A DNA stretch of 64,000 nt, from NCBI GenBank assembly GCA_016721925.1, contig JADKHE010000009.1, forward strand, positions 1-64,000, read 5' to 3'. The DNA comes from Candidatus Skiveiella danica (lineage in GTDB: Bacteria; Pseudomonadota; Gammaproteobacteria; Burkholderiales; Burkholderiaceae_C). The notes beneath the pieces are model-generated. The model made no database searches. It was not told the origin of the DNA and worked only from the letters and a program-made list of their open reading frames with translations. This document shows positions 8,965-18,661 of the stretch, piece after piece. The position numbers were made by a program, and so were the translations under genes. Numbering within the stretch: the first letter of the stretch is position 1; every line of letters starts with the position of its first letter.

Positions 8965-9921
8965 ATGAGCTCGATCCGTTTCACCCTCGCGCTTGCTGGC
9001 GCCGCCGCCGTGCTGTCCCTGGCCGCCTGCAACGCCGCCAAGGACGAAAAGGCCGCCCCGCCGGCTGCCGCCGCACCTGCCGGCGAAACCGTGGCCACCG
9101 TCAATGGCACGCCCATCAGCAAGAGCCGCATCGACATGCTGGTCAAGCAGGGCGGCGCGCAGGGCCAGCCCGACAGCCCGGACACCCGAAAGGCCATCCT
9201 CGACCAGCTCACCATGCAGATGGTGATCGCCGAGGAAGCCATCAAGAAGGGCCTGGACAAGACGCCTGACGTCACGGAAAAGCTCGAGGTGATCAAGCAG
9301 TCCATCCTGGCCAACGCCTACGTGCAGGACTACATCAAGAACAACCCGGTGACGGAAGAGGCGATGAAGGCCGAGTACGAGCGCATCAAGGCCACCATCA
9401 CCGGCACCGACTACAAGGTGCGCCACATCCTGGTCGAGAAGGAGTCCGAGGCCAAGGACATCATCGCCAAACTGAAGAAGGATGCGGGCGCCTTCGCCAA
9501 GCTGGCCGCCGAAAAATCCAAGGACACGGGTTCCAAGGTGCGCGGTGGCGATCTGGGATGGGTGGACCTGAGCCGCCTGGTGCCCGAGTTCGGCGCAGCC
9601 GTCACCAAGCTGGAAAAAGGCGCGATCACCCAGGAGCCGGTGAAGACCCAGTTTGGCTACCACGTCATCCAGCTCGAAGACGCCAAGCCGGTCGAGGCCC
9701 CGCCGTTCGAGGAAGTCAAGCCGAGCCTTTCCCAGCAACTGCAGCAGCAGAACCTGAAGAAGCAGCTCGACGACCTGAAGGCCAAGGCGAAGATCGAGGT
9801 GGCCGGCGCACCGGCGGCCGCGGCCTCCGCACCGGCAGTGGCTGCGCCCACACCCGCTGCGGCTCCTTCGGCATCGGCGCCTGCGCAACCCGCTTCCGCA
9901 GCGGCTTCAACCGCCAAATAA
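8965..9921 (+). CDS. parvulin-type peptidyl-prolyl isomerase lipoprotein (SurA/PrsA/EpsD-like)
   Basis: 318 residues; assists folding of exported proteins by cis-trans isomerisation of prolines. Lipobox LSLAAC (Cys near residue 19) after the signal peptide, N-terminal SurA-like helices (VATVNGTPISKSRIDMLVKQ), then a parvulin domain (residues ~150-255) with VRHILVEKESEAK, GGDLGWVD and FGYHVIQLED, and an Ala/Pro-rich tail. I use the ATG at 8965 with AAGGAA upstream; the longer frame lacks a signal sequence at its front. In a cluster full of exported sulfatases and barrels, a dedicated foldase makes sense, but this link is inference. Confidence 0.85.
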   Translation: MSSIRFTLALAGAAAVLSLAACNAAKDEKAAPPAAAAPAGETVATVNGTPISKSRIDMLVKQGGAQGQPDSPDTRKAILDQLTMQMVIAEEAIKKGLDKTPDVTEKLEVIKQSILANAYVQDYIKNNPVTEEAMKAEYERIKATITGTDYKVRHILVEKESEAKDIIAKLKKDAGAFAKLAAEKSKDTGSKVRGGDLGWVDLSRLVPEFGAAVTKLEKGAITQEPVKTQFGYHVIQLEDAKPVEAPPFEEVKPSLSQQLQQQNLKKQLDDLKAKAKIEVAGAPAAAASAPAVAAPTPAAAPSASAPAQPASAAASTAK

Positions 9922-9945
9922 GGCGGATTTCAAGCATTTTTGGCC

Positions 9946-9993
9946 ATTTCCCAGCGTGGAATGGTCATTTTGTGCTATGAATAGGTGAGTGAA
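9946..9993 (+). promoter_or_regulatory. 48-nt conserved element B, copy 1 (in front of the sensor kinase gene)
   Basis: Aligns without gaps to 24288-24335 at 37 of 48 positions, with the invariant blocks TCCCAGCGT, ATGGT and TGCTATGAATAGG and the ending AGTGAA. Between two unrelated flanks this conservation points to a shared promoter or operator. TGCTATGAAT resembles an extended -10 element; no matching -35 hexamer is present, which suggests activator dependence. The element ends 3 bp before the ATG at 9997, so if it is the promoter the kinase transcript is nearly leaderless. Confidence 0.5.
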
Positions 9994-9996
9994 CTG

Positions 9997-11897
9997 ATGC
10001 TCTTCGCGCGGATGTTGCGATCGGCGGCGGGGCGCATCCTGTGCCTGTGCTGTCTCGCCCACGCGTTTGCTCTGGCTCCTTTGGCCGCGATGGCCGACCA
10101 TAAGGCGGCCAACGTACTCGTGATCTATTCCAACGGGCGCTTGCTGCCCGCCAACGTGGAGGCCGACCGCGGCCTGCGCGAAGGCCTCGCCGCTGCGGCC
10201 GGGCCTGCCGCCAACGTGTTCGACGAGTTCCTCGACGTGCCCCGCTTCGGTGGCGCCGAATTTGTCGAAACCATGAGCGCCTTCCTGCGCGGCAAATACG
10301 CTTCACGCCCGCCGCATGTGATCGTCGCCGCGGGCCCTGATGCACTGGCCTTCTGTCTGCAGACGCGGTCCCGGCTTTTCCCCGGGATTCCTATCGTCTA
10401 CCTGTACGTTTCACAGGACAATCTCGCCGCGCTCGGGCCACTTCCCGTAGACGTGTCGGGCTTTCCCATCGTCTACGATTTTGCGCGGACCATTGAACAG
10501 GCGCTGGCGTGGCACCCAAAGGCCCGCCATCTGGTGGTGGTGACCGGAACCTCGCCGCAGGACCACGAATGGGAGGCCCAGTTGCGGCGCGAGGTGCCGC
10601 GCCTCGAAGGCCGCGTCCAGCCCGAATTCCTGTCCGGCCTGCCCACGGCGGCTCTGAAGCGACGCCTGGCGCAGCTCAGGACGATACCGTCGTGCTGGTG
10701 GCCGGCTACTTCCGTGACGGCGACGGGCGCGACTTCACGCCCCGTGAGGCGGTGCTGCGCCTGGTGGCCGTCTCCGGCGCGCCGATCTATGGGGTGCTCA
10801 ATCCCTCCATCGGAACCGGCGTGGTGGGCGGCTACATGCTGGATTTCCGGGCCTTGGGACGCCTGACGGCGCAGGCAGTGAATGACCACCTGCATGGAAC
10901 GCATTTGGCTCAGGCCCCGGCGGCGAGCGCCATGCCCAATGTGCTGAACGTGGACTGGCGCCAGGTGCGGCGCTGGGGCATCGACGAGCGGGCCATCCCC
11001 GACACTGCAGTGGTGCATTTCAGAGAGCCCGGTCTGTGGGAAGCGCACCGCCTTGAGGTGCTCCTCGCGGTGTGCGTGGTGTTGCTGCAGACCGGGCTGA
11101 TCGCCGGGCTCATCGTCGAGCGCCGCCGGCGCAAGCTGGCCGTCCAGGCCGAGCAGAAGCAGCGGTTCGAACTCGTGCATGCGTCCCGCGTCGCGGTGGT
11201 GGGCGAACTGACCGGCGCGATCGCCCACGAGATCAACCAGCCCCTGGGCGCGATCCTGAGCAACGCCGAGGCCGCCGAGATGATCCTGGCGTCGGGCGCG
11301 CGGCGGCCCGACGAGCTTCGCCAGATCCTGGCCGACATCCGCCGCGACGACCTGCGCGCCAGCGAGGTCATCCGCCGCCTGCGCGCCCTGCTGGCCAAGC
11401 ACCAGGTCGAGCACCAGCGCTTCAACCTGAACGAGGCCGTGGGTGATGTGACGTCGATCCTGCGCGCCGAAGCCCGGAGACGCGGTGCAACGCTTGAAAT
11501 CCTGCTGCCCAATCCGGCGGTGACCATGGTCGGCGACCGCATCCAGATCCAGCAGGTGCTCATCAATTTGGTGCTCAACGCGCTGGAGGCGGTGGCCGAG
11601 TTGCCCGAACCGCGGCGCAGGGTCAGCGTGGAGGTCGAAAAGACAGCCGGCCGGGTCACCTTGTTGGTGCGGGATCGCGGGACTGGCATTGCGCCCGATC
11701 AGATGCCCCGATTGTTTGATTCCTTTTTCAGCACCAAATCCACGGGCATGGGCCTTGGCCTGTCGATCGTGCGCACCCTGGTGGAGGCACACGGTGGACG
11801 TGTCACGGCCGAAAACGGGGTTGACGGGGGCGCCGTTTTCCGCGTCGAATTGCCGGCAGCCGGGGCCAACGGAAAAAAGAAACGTGAGCAGACATGA
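9997..11897 (+). CDS. membrane sensor histidine kinase with periplasmic ABC-substrate-binding-like sensor (suspected indel near 10680)
   Basis: Two-component sensor, ~633 residues. Signal/anchor segment first, then a ~300-residue domain resembling PF04392 ABC substrate-binding proteins (ANVLVIYSNGRLLPANVEADRGL; VVAAGPDALAF; VLVAGYFRDGDGRDF), one transmembrane helix (LEVLLAVCVVLLQTGLIAGLIV), a HisKA domain with AIAHEINQPLGAILSN (phospho-His near residue 411) and a HATPase domain (LINLVLNALEAV, RDRGTGIAP, GMGLGLSIVRTLVEAHGG). One missing G near 10680 separates the two halves. I prefer ATG 9997 over GTG 9985 because GGTGAG precedes it and the GTG lies inside element B. It overlaps the regulator gene by four bases (ATGA). 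Ligand unknown; a small organic molecule is likely by analogy with the fold. Confidence 0.85.
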
Positions 11898-12523
11898 TGG
11901 ACAGACGCGCACCACCGCTGATCCACGTCATCGATGACGACGAGCCGCTTCGCACCGCTTTGCTGCGCCTGCTGGCCGCGGCCGGCTTTGAGGCGCAGGC
12001 CCATGCGTCGGCGGGTGATTTCTTGCTGTACCCCGTGCCCGACCGGCCCGGTTGCCTGCTGCTCGACGTGCGCATGCCGGGCCCGTCCGGGCTTGATCTG
12101 CAGGCAGCCCTGCCGGAACATGGCGTTGGTTTGCCCATCATCTTCATGACCGGCCATGCCGATGTGCCCACCAGCGTGCGTGCCATGAAGGCCGGCGCAG
12201 TGGACTTCCTGGAGAAACCAGTACAGCGCCAGAACCTGTTGGATGCGATCGGGCGGGCGCTTGTGCACGATGAGCGGCTGCGCCGGGAGCGGGACGATAG
12301 GGACCGGTTGCGCGAGCGCTTCGCGCTGCTGAGCCCTCGTGAACAGGAAGTGCTGGAGCAGGTCGTGGCAGGCAAGCTCAACAAGCAGATCGCCGCAGCC
12401 CTCCAGGTTTCAGAGCGCACCATCAAGACGCTGCGCGCCCAGTGCATGGACAAGCTGGGCGCCACCTCGGCCGCCGAACTGGGAATCCTTGCCGAGCGGA
12501 TGCGCCGCGGGTCCGAAGGCTGA
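11894..12523 (+). CDS. FixJ/NarL-type response regulator, partner of the preceding kinase
   Basis: 209 residues. Receiver domain with the acidic pocket D14-D15-D16, phospho-acceptor D58 (LLLDVRMPGPSG) and K109-like lysine in FLEKP; then a LuxR-type helix-turn-helix (LSPREQEVLEQVVAGKLNKQIAAALQVSERTIKTLRAQCMDKLG, described here in parts: residues ~145-205). Start and kinase stop share ATGA, so the pair is translationally coupled. The next gene is a sulfatase whose upstream region has element A; the regulator is the most economical candidate for binding elements A and/or B, which is inference. Confidence 0.88.
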   Translation: MMDRRAPPLIHVIDDDEPLRTALLRLLAAAGFEAQAHASAGDFLLYPVPDRPGCLLLDVRMPGPSGLDLQAALPEHGVGLPIIFMTGHADVPTSVRAMKAGAVDFLEKPVQRQNLLDAIGRALVHDERLRRERDDRDRLRERFALLSPREQEVLEQVVAGKLNKQIAAALQVSERTIKTLRAQCMDKLGATSAAELGILAERMRRGSEG

Positions 12524-12556
12524 GTGACGCTCCCCGAGTCACTGCCTTTGATGATG

Positions 12557-12600
12557 TAGCGCAAGATTGACCTTTGGGGAAGTTGCGGCTGCCCCTTTTC
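12557..12600 (+). promoter_or_regulatory. 44-nt conserved element A, copy 1 (upstream of sulfatase 2)
   Basis: Aligns without gaps to 15668-15711 at 32 of 44 positions. Invariant parts include TAGC, CAAG, TTG, TTGGGGAA and TGCCCCTT. The CCTTTGGGG core is close to an inverted repeat and TGCCCCTT repeats one arm about two helical turns on, a layout expected of tandem dimer binding. It lies 179 bp before the sulfatase 2 start and 34 bp behind the response-regulator stop. Confidence 0.5.
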
Positions 12601-12778
12601 TGGATGTCGACACGCGGCTTTCCGCCTGATGATCTAAAGTATTGGAGCCCTTCCCGGCCGCAATCCGGTCGGTGGGGTGGGCGTGAGTCGCCGGCTGGCG
12701 TCTTCGAGCGACAAGTCGCACGGGGCCAGGCCAAGGCCGGCGGGATCGGATGAATCGTTGCAACTCAGGAGGAATGAA

Positions 12779-14464
12779 ATGAAGCTGATGCGAATGCTGG
12801 GCACGTCGCTCGCCTTGGCCGGGCTGGGTCTGGGCGTGGCGTCGACCGCGCTGGCCCAGGTGCCCGCCAAGAAACCCAATATCCTGTTCATCGTCTCCGA
12901 CGACACTGGGTATGGCGACCTCGGTCCCTACGGCGGCGGCGAGGGGCGCGGCATGCCGACGCCGAGCATCGACAAGATGGCGGCCGATGGGTTGACCTTC
13001 TTTTCGTTCTATGCACAGCCCAGCTGCACGCCTGGGCGCGCGGCCATGCAGACCGGGCGCATCCCCAACCGCAGCGGAATGACCACTGTGGCCTTCCAGG
13101 GGCAGGGCGGCGGCCTGCCGGCGGCGGAGTGGACGCTGGCCTCGGTGCTCAAGCAGGGCGGCTACCAGACCTATTTCACCGGCAAATGGCACCTGGGCGA
13201 GGCCGACTATGCGTTGCCCAACGCGCAGGGCTATGACGAGATGAAGTACGTCGGCCTGTACCACCTCAACGCCTACACCTATGGCGATCCGACCTGGTTC
13301 CCGGATATGGACCCGGAGCTGCGCGCTTTCTTCAACCAGGTGACCAAGGGATCGATGTCCGGCAAAGCGGGCCAGAAACCGAAGGAAGATTTCAAGATCA
13401 ACGGCCAGTACGTCAACGAGCCCGGCAAGCCCGTCACCCTGCATGGCGTCAGCTACCCCGACGGCGTGGTCGGCATTCCGTTCTTCGACGGGTACGTTGA
13501 AAAGGCGGCGCTTGAATTTCTGGACCAGGCGGCCAAGACGCCGGGCAAGCCGTTCTTCATCAATGTCAACTTCATGAAGGTGCACCAGCCCAATCTTCCG
13601 GCGCCGGAGTTCAAGCTCAAATCCCTGTCCAAGACCAACTACGCCGATTCCGTGGTGGAACTGGACACTCGCATCGGGCGCATCATGGACAAGTTGCGCG
13701 CACTGGGCCTGGACAAGGACACACTGGTGGTCTACACCACTGACAACGGCGCCTGGCAGGACGTGTATCCGGACGCAGGCTACACGCCCTTCCGCGGCAC
13801 CAAGGGCACCGTGCGCGAAGGTGGTAACCGCGTGCCTGCCATCGCGATCTGGCCTGGCAAGATCAAGGCCGGTTCGAAGAACCATGACATCGTCGGGGGG
13901 CTCGACCTGATGGCCACCTTCGCCAGCCTGGGCGGTGTGAAGCTTCCGGAGAAGGATCGCGAAGGTCAGCCGATCATCTTTGACAGCCACGACATGAGCC
14001 CCGTGCTTTTTGGCACCGGCAAGTCGACGCGCAAGAGCTGGTTCTACTTCACCGAGAACGAGTTGTCGCCCGGTGCGGTGCGCTTCGGCAAGTTCAAGGC
14101 GGTGTTCAACCTGCGTGGCGACAACGGCGCGGTGACGGGTGGCTTGGCCGTCGACACCAACCTGGGCTGGAAAGGCCAGGAGAAATACGTCGCCACCGTG
14201 CCGCAGATCTTCGACCTGTGGCAGGACCCGCAGGAGCGCTACGACATCTTCATGAACAACTACACCGAGCGCACCTGGACCATGGTGCCCATCGGCCAGG
14301 AGCTGTCCGAGCTGATGAAGACCTACGTCAAGTACCCGCCGCGCAAGCTGCAGAGCATGGGCTACGACGGGCCGATCGAAATCTCCAAGTACCAGAAGTT
14401 CCAGTACGTCCGCGAGATGCTGGCGAAAGACGGCATCGTCATCCCGCTGCCGACGGGCAACTGA
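12779..14464 (+). CDS. arylsulfatase 2, periplasmic
   Basis: 561 residues with an unbroken frame. Signal peptide ending ASTALAQ, metal-binding strand NILFIVSDDTGYGDLG, and formylglycine motif C-T-P-G-R with Cys83 as the residue to be oxidised. Further sulfatase signatures: YFTGKWHLG (Lys of the active site), FINVNFMKVHQP, VVYTTDNGAW and RVPAIAIWPGKI. The C-terminal part (from ~430) includes FYFTENELSPGAVRFGKFKAV. ATG 12779 is chosen because AGGAGGA precedes it and the signal peptide begins there. A terminator follows at 14489. The natural substrate cannot be read from the sequence. Confidence 0.9.
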   Translation: MKLMRMLGTSLALAGLGLGVASTALAQVPAKKPNILFIVSDDTGYGDLGPYGGGEGRGMPTPSIDKMAADGLTFFSFYAQPSCTPGRAAMQTGRIPNRSGMTTVAFQGQGGGLPAAEWTLASVLKQGGYQTYFTGKWHLGEADYALPNAQGYDEMKYVGLYHLNAYTYGDPTWFPDMDPELRAFFNQVTKGSMSGKAGQKPKEDFKINGQYVNEPGKPVTLHGVSYPDGVVGIPFFDGYVEKAALEFLDQAAKTPGKPFFINVNFMKVHQPNLPAPEFKLKSLSKTNYADSVVELDTRIGRIMDKLRALGLDKDTLVVYTTDNGAWQDVYPDAGYTPFRGTKGTVREGGNRVPAIAIWPGKIKAGSKNHDIVGGLDLMATFASLGGVKLPEKDREGQPIIFDSHDMSPVLFGTGKSTRKSWFYFTENELSPGAVRFGKFKAVFNLRGDNGAVTGGLAVDTNLGWKGQEKYVATVPQIFDLWQDPQERYDIFMNNYTERTWTMVPIGQELSELMKTYVKYPPRKLQSMGYDGPIEISKYQKFQYVREMLAKDGIVIPLPTGN

Positions 14465-14488
14465 CCGGCGGTTCGCGTCGACTCACCG

Positions 14489-14528
14489 GATCGGGCCGCC
14501 TTCTTGTCGGGGCGGCCCGATCTTCGTT
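14489..14528 (+). terminator. strong rho-independent terminator after sulfatase 2
   Basis: A perfect 12-bp stem, GATCGGGCCGCC (14489-14500) with GGCGGCCCGATC (14511-14522), 10-nt loop, followed by TTCGTT. It sits 24 bp after the sulfatase stop and 45 bp before the HAD gene, which therefore probably needs readthrough or its own promoter. Confidence 0.7.
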
Positions 14529-14572
14529 GAGTCCCGCGGGGCTGCAACCCTCACATCTTTGGAGCCATTGAA

Positions 14573-15607
14573 ATGAACCGTTCCCCTACCGCAATTCTGC
14601 AGATCAGCCGCCGGGCAGCACTGGCCTTGACCGTCGCCTTGCTCGGCGCATGTGCCCAGATGGCGCCGGCACCGGACCCGTTGCCGTCCTGGAACGAGGG
14701 CCCTGCCAAGGACGCCATCGTGCAGTTTGTGCGCAAGACCACCGACAGCGCCAGCCCGCAGTTCGTGCCCCCCGCCCAGCGCGTGGCCACCTTCGACCAG
14801 GACGGCACGCTGTGGGTCGAGCAGCCGATGTACGCCCAGGTGGCCTTCGCTTTGGACCGGGTGAAAGACGTGGTCAAGGCGCAGCCCGCGCTGGCCAATG
14901 AGGAGCCCTTCAAGGCCGTGGTCACGGGCGACCGCGCCGCCATGGCCCGGTTCACCGAGGGTGACCTGCTGAAGATCGTCGGCGCGTCGCAGGCCGGGCT
15001 CAGCATCGAGGCCTTCCGCGAGGTGGTCAAGGCCTGGGCGGCAACGGCGAAGCACCCGAAATTCCAGCGGCCCTACACCGAACTGGTGTACGCCCCCATG
15101 GTCGAAGCCATGAAATACCTGCGCGCCAACGGCTACCGCACCTACATCGTCACCGGCGGCGGGCAGGAATTCGTGCGCGCCTTTGCCGACGCGGTCTATG
15201 GCGTGCCGCCGGAGCAGGTCATCGGCAGCATGCTGAAGGTGGACTACTCGGTGCGCAACGGCGTGCCGACCATGACCAACGCACCGGCCGTTTTCTTCAT
15301 CAACGACAAGGCGGGCAAGCCGGTCGGCATCAACATGGTCATTGGCCAGCGGCCCCAGGCAGCCTTCGGCAACTCCGACGGTGACCAGCAGATGCTCGAA
15401 TGGACCACGGCCGGCGCCGGGGCGCGCCTGGGCATGCTGGTGCTGCATGACGACGCCCAGCGCGAATTCGCCTATGGGCCGGCGGCCGGACTCCCGGAGA
15501 GCAAGGTCGGCACGTTCACGCAGTCCTTGTACGACGAGGCCAAGGCCAAGGGCTGGACGGTCATCAGCATCAAGAAGGACTGGAAGCGGGTCTTTGCGTA
15601 CGAATAG
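14573..15607 (+). CDS. HAD-superfamily phosphatase-like lipoprotein, copy 1
   Basis: 344 residues. Lipobox LLGAC near residue 27 (the mature protein is probably outer-membrane or periplasm anchored). HAD motifs: I FDQDGTLW (nucleophile D75, acid D77), II TYIVTGGGQEF, and IV FGNSDGDQQML. The family includes phosphoserine-phosphatase-type hydrolases; an exported form would act on phosphate esters or phosphorylated envelope components. The phrase DPLPSWNEGPAKDAI at the mature N-terminus is shared with the next gene, so the two are tandem duplicates. Lies between sulfatase 2 and the second HAD gene. Confidence 0.85.
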   Translation: MNRSPTAILQISRRAALALTVALLGACAQMAPAPDPLPSWNEGPAKDAIVQFVRKTTDSASPQFVPPAQRVATFDQDGTLWVEQPMYAQVAFALDRVKDVVKAQPALANEEPFKAVVTGDRAAMARFTEGDLLKIVGASQAGLSIEAFREVVKAWAATAKHPKFQRPYTELVYAPMVEAMKYLRANGYRTYIVTGGGQEFVRAFADAVYGVPPEQVIGSMLKVDYSVRNGVPTMTNAPAVFFINDKAGKPVGINMVIGQRPQAAFGNSDGDQQMLEWTTAGAGARLGMLVLHDDAQREFAYGPAAGLPESKVGTFTQSLYDEAKAKGWTVISIKKDWKRVFAYE

Positions 15608-15667
15608 CGATGGTGTCGGCGGTAGCGAGCGGGCGCTGGGGACGGCGGTGCGATCAATCCATTGACT

Positions 15668-15711
15668 TAGCACAAGTTTGCCCCTTGGGGAAAGTCAGAT
15701 TGCCCCTTCGC
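15668..15711 (+). promoter_or_regulatory. 44-nt conserved element A, copy 2 (upstream of HAD gene 2)
   Basis: Partner of 12557-12600. Here the core is TTGCCCCTTGGGGAAAG and the distal arm TTGCCCCTT, so the arm sequence is repeated exactly (TTGCCCCTT twice, 23 bp apart). Placed 61 bp after the first HAD stop and 133 bp before the second HAD start, in an otherwise featureless 237-bp spacer. Confidence 0.5.
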
Positions 15712-15844
15712 CCTAGCGCCCCGGACCGTTCGCGGCGGAAAATTACTTGAGCCAGGCGCTGGCCTCTGGCGGGTCATGAAAGCCTGGACTTGGAGGGCAA
15801 CCTTGTTGGCCCGCGTGCTGGTTGTGTACAGAGGAGGACTTCAA

Positions 15845-16886
15845 ATGAAACCCGTTGCATTGATGGTCGGTGTGTTGTCCCGCACCGTGGCACTGAGTGC
15901 CTTGCTGGCGCTGGGCCTGACGTTGCATGCCCAGGCCCAGACGGACCCGCTGCCATCCTGGAACGACGGCGCGGCCAAGCAGGCCATCGTCAACTTCGTG
16001 AAAGACACCACCACGCAGGGCAGCCCGAAGTTCGTGCCGCCTGCCGAGCGCATTGCCACCTTTGACCAGGACGGCACGCTGTGGGTCGAGCAGCCGGTGT
16101 ATTCATTCGTGATGTATGCGCTGGAGCAGGTGCCGGCCCTGGTGAAGGCCAAGCCTGCGCTGGCCAAGACGGCCCCGTTCTCGACGGTGCTGGAGATCCT
16201 CAAAGGCGATCGCGCGGCCCTGGCGAAGCTGACAATGCCTGACCTGGAAAAGGTCCTTGCCGCCACGTACACGAACCGGTCGGTGGATCAGTTCAACGCC
16301 GAAGTGACCAAGTGGATCGCTGAAGCGAAGGACCCGCGCTGGAAGAAACCCTACACAGAATTGACCTACCTGCCGATGCAGGAAGTGCTCAAACCTGCGC
16401 GCCAACGGCTTCAAGACCTACATCGTCACCGGCGGCGGGCAGGACTTTGTGCGTACCTATTCCGAGAAGGTCTATGGCATCCCGCCCGAACAGGTGATCG
16501 GCACCGCCGGCGTCTTGAAATTCAGCTACGCCAAGGACGGCAAACCCTACCTGTTCAAGGAGCCGAAGCTGCTGCTGAATGACAACGACGCTGGCAAGCC
16601 GGAGGGCATCCACCTGATGATCGGCCGACGTCCGGTCATGGCTGCGGGCAACTCCACGGGGGACCAGCAGATGCTGGAATACACCAAGGCCGGTGGGGGC
16701 GCCAGCTTGTCGTTGCTGGTCCTGCACGACGACGCCAAGCGCGAATATGCCTATGGCCCTGCTCGGGGGCTGCCAGCGACCAAGGTCGGTACCTTCACGC
16801 AGGCGCTCTACGACGAGGCGAAGAAACAGGGCTGGACGGTCATCAGCATGAAGGATGACTGGAAAAAGATTTTCGCATTCGACTGA
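15845..16886 (+). CDS. HAD-superfamily phosphatase-like secreted protein, copy 2 (suspected indel near 16391)
   Basis: About 347 residues. Cleavable signal peptide (LTLHAQAQ) instead of the lipobox of copy 1, then the same DPLPSWNDGAAKQAI start. HAD motif I FDQDGTLW (D74, D76), motif II TYIVTGGGQDF (spanning the frame break) and motif IV AGNSTGDQQML, where the first copy has GNSDGD: the second aspartate (Asp to Thr) is changed, which may alter metal binding. The frame shifts after QEVLK at about 16391. Start at 15845 is supported by AGGAGGA upstream. Paralogue of the gene at 14573. Confidence 0.82.
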
Positions 16887-16941
16887 TGACGGTATTTCTT
16901 CGTGTCTGGGATTGGTTCAATTTTTTTAAAGGAGCGTTGAA

Positions 16942-18661
16942 ATGAACTTGAAACGATGGTTCGTGATGCTGGTCGCCGTGCTCGGCGTTGCGCTGGGTGT
17001 GATGGCACCGGCACAGGCGCAGGGTCTGCCAAGAGGCCCAACATCCTTTTCATCATGGGTGACGACATTGGCTGGATGCAACCGAGCATCTACCACCAGG
17101 GGCTGATGGTCGGTGAGACGCCCAACATCGACCGCATTGGCAAAGAGGGTGCGAAGTTCATGACCTACTACGCCGAGCAAAGCTGCACGGCCGGACGCAC
17201 CGCCTTCTTCACCGGCATGACGCCGCTGCGCGCCGGCATGATCCCGCCGCAACTGCCCGGCAGCCCGTCGTACCTGCAGCCCGGCACGCCGTCGTTGGCC
17301 AAGTTCCTGCTTGATCTCGGCTATACGACCGGAGAGTTTGGCAAGAACCATCTGGGCGACCATACGGCCGCGCTGCCGACGGCGCATGGCTTCCAGGAGT
17401 TCTGGGGCTACCTCTACCATCTGGATGCGATGCAGGGCGTGAGTTTCCCCGACATCAACAGTTCGCCGACCGTGCAGGCTATCGTTCCGGCCTGCAAGAA
17501 CTCGCCGGTTCGCGGGCTTAGCGACCCTCCCGGCGCGGTAGATCCGAAGACGACGCTCTGCATGACGCCACCGCGCCCGGTGATCGCGTGCAAGTCTTCC
17601 GATGGCACCGAGAAGAACCAGAGCTGCAGCGACCAGGGGCCACTGACGCTGAAACGGTCCGAGACCGTGGACGAGGAGATCTCGGCCAAGGTGATCGACT
17701 ATCTGGACCGCAACGACCCCAAGAAGACCAACAAGCCGTTCTTCGTCTGGTACAACCCGGCGCGCATGCACATCACGACCATGCTGTCGCCGAAGTACAT
17801 GGACATGGTGGGCACCAAGGGTGGCAAGGACTGGGGCACCAATGAAGCCGCCATGAAGCAGATGGACGACAACATTGGCGAGGTGATGAAGAAGCTGGAG
17901 GCGATGGGCGAACTCGACAACACCATCATCGTCTTCACCACCGACAACGGCGCCGAGGTCATCACCTACCCGGACGGTGGCAATACGCCGTTCAAGGGTG
18001 GCAAGCTCACCACCTGGGAAGGCGGCATGCGCGCACCGGCATTGATCCGCTGGCCGGGCAAGATCAAGCCCGGCACCGTCTTGAACGAAATCTTCGCGTC
18101 GTATGACTGGATGCCGACGTTTGTTGAAATTGCCGGTGGCGCCAAGGGCAATGCGCTGAACGAGCAGATCATGGCGGGCAAGTATCCCGGCATCGTCAAG
18201 ACCAAACTCAACGGGGTGAACCAGCTCGACTACCTGACCGGCAAGTCGGCAACCTCGGCACGCGACACCTTCTTCTATTACGGAGGTCCTGTACCGTCGG
18301 CCGTGCGCTACAAGAACTGGAAGATCTACTTCGCGATGGCGTCCGAGGCCAACACCGGTGGCCTGATGGGGTCCATACCTTCCATTGGCCTTTGGTCAAC
18401 AACATCAAGCGGGATCCATTTGAGGGGTCGGTCGGCTTCCAGCCCTCAACCCTGCTTGGACAGGGCGGCGCAATCGGTGCGCCAATGACCGCATACATCT
18501 ACGACTGGAACATCATTCCCGTTGGCCAGGCACTCTGGCTGCAGGAACTGGAGTCCTATGGGCCTTTCCCTGCGCTGCAGTCGCCGGCGTCCTACAGCCT
18601 GGCGCAGGTTCTCACGGAGGTGAAGCAACAGATGGCGAGGACTCGCGCCCGGGGAGACTAA
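16942..18661 (+). CDS. arylsulfatase 3, periplasmic (suspected indels near 17023 and 18375)
   Basis: About 573 residues. Signal peptide (VMAPAQAQ) with AAAGGAG upstream of ATG 16942, then frame break, NILFIMGDDIGWMQPS, and the formylglycine motif in its alanine form C-T-A-G-R (Cys codon 17184-17186). Other marks: EFGKNHLGDH, FFVWYNPARMH, IIVFTTDNGAEV and RAPALIRWPGKIKPG. The last ~90 residues (LVNNIKRDPFEGSVGFQPS onwards) are in another frame after a break near 18375, and end at the TAA 18659-18661. This C-terminal section with a WPxxxNIKRDPFE-type stretch is also known from other choline-sulfatase-like/arylsulfatase A-type bacterial enzymes. Substrate unknown. Confidence 0.82.

Noticed and set aside
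12523..12543. AGTGAC / GTCACT hairpin behind the response-regulator gene as a terminator
   Set aside because: Only 6 bp stem with a 9-nt loop and no T-run; too weak to call.
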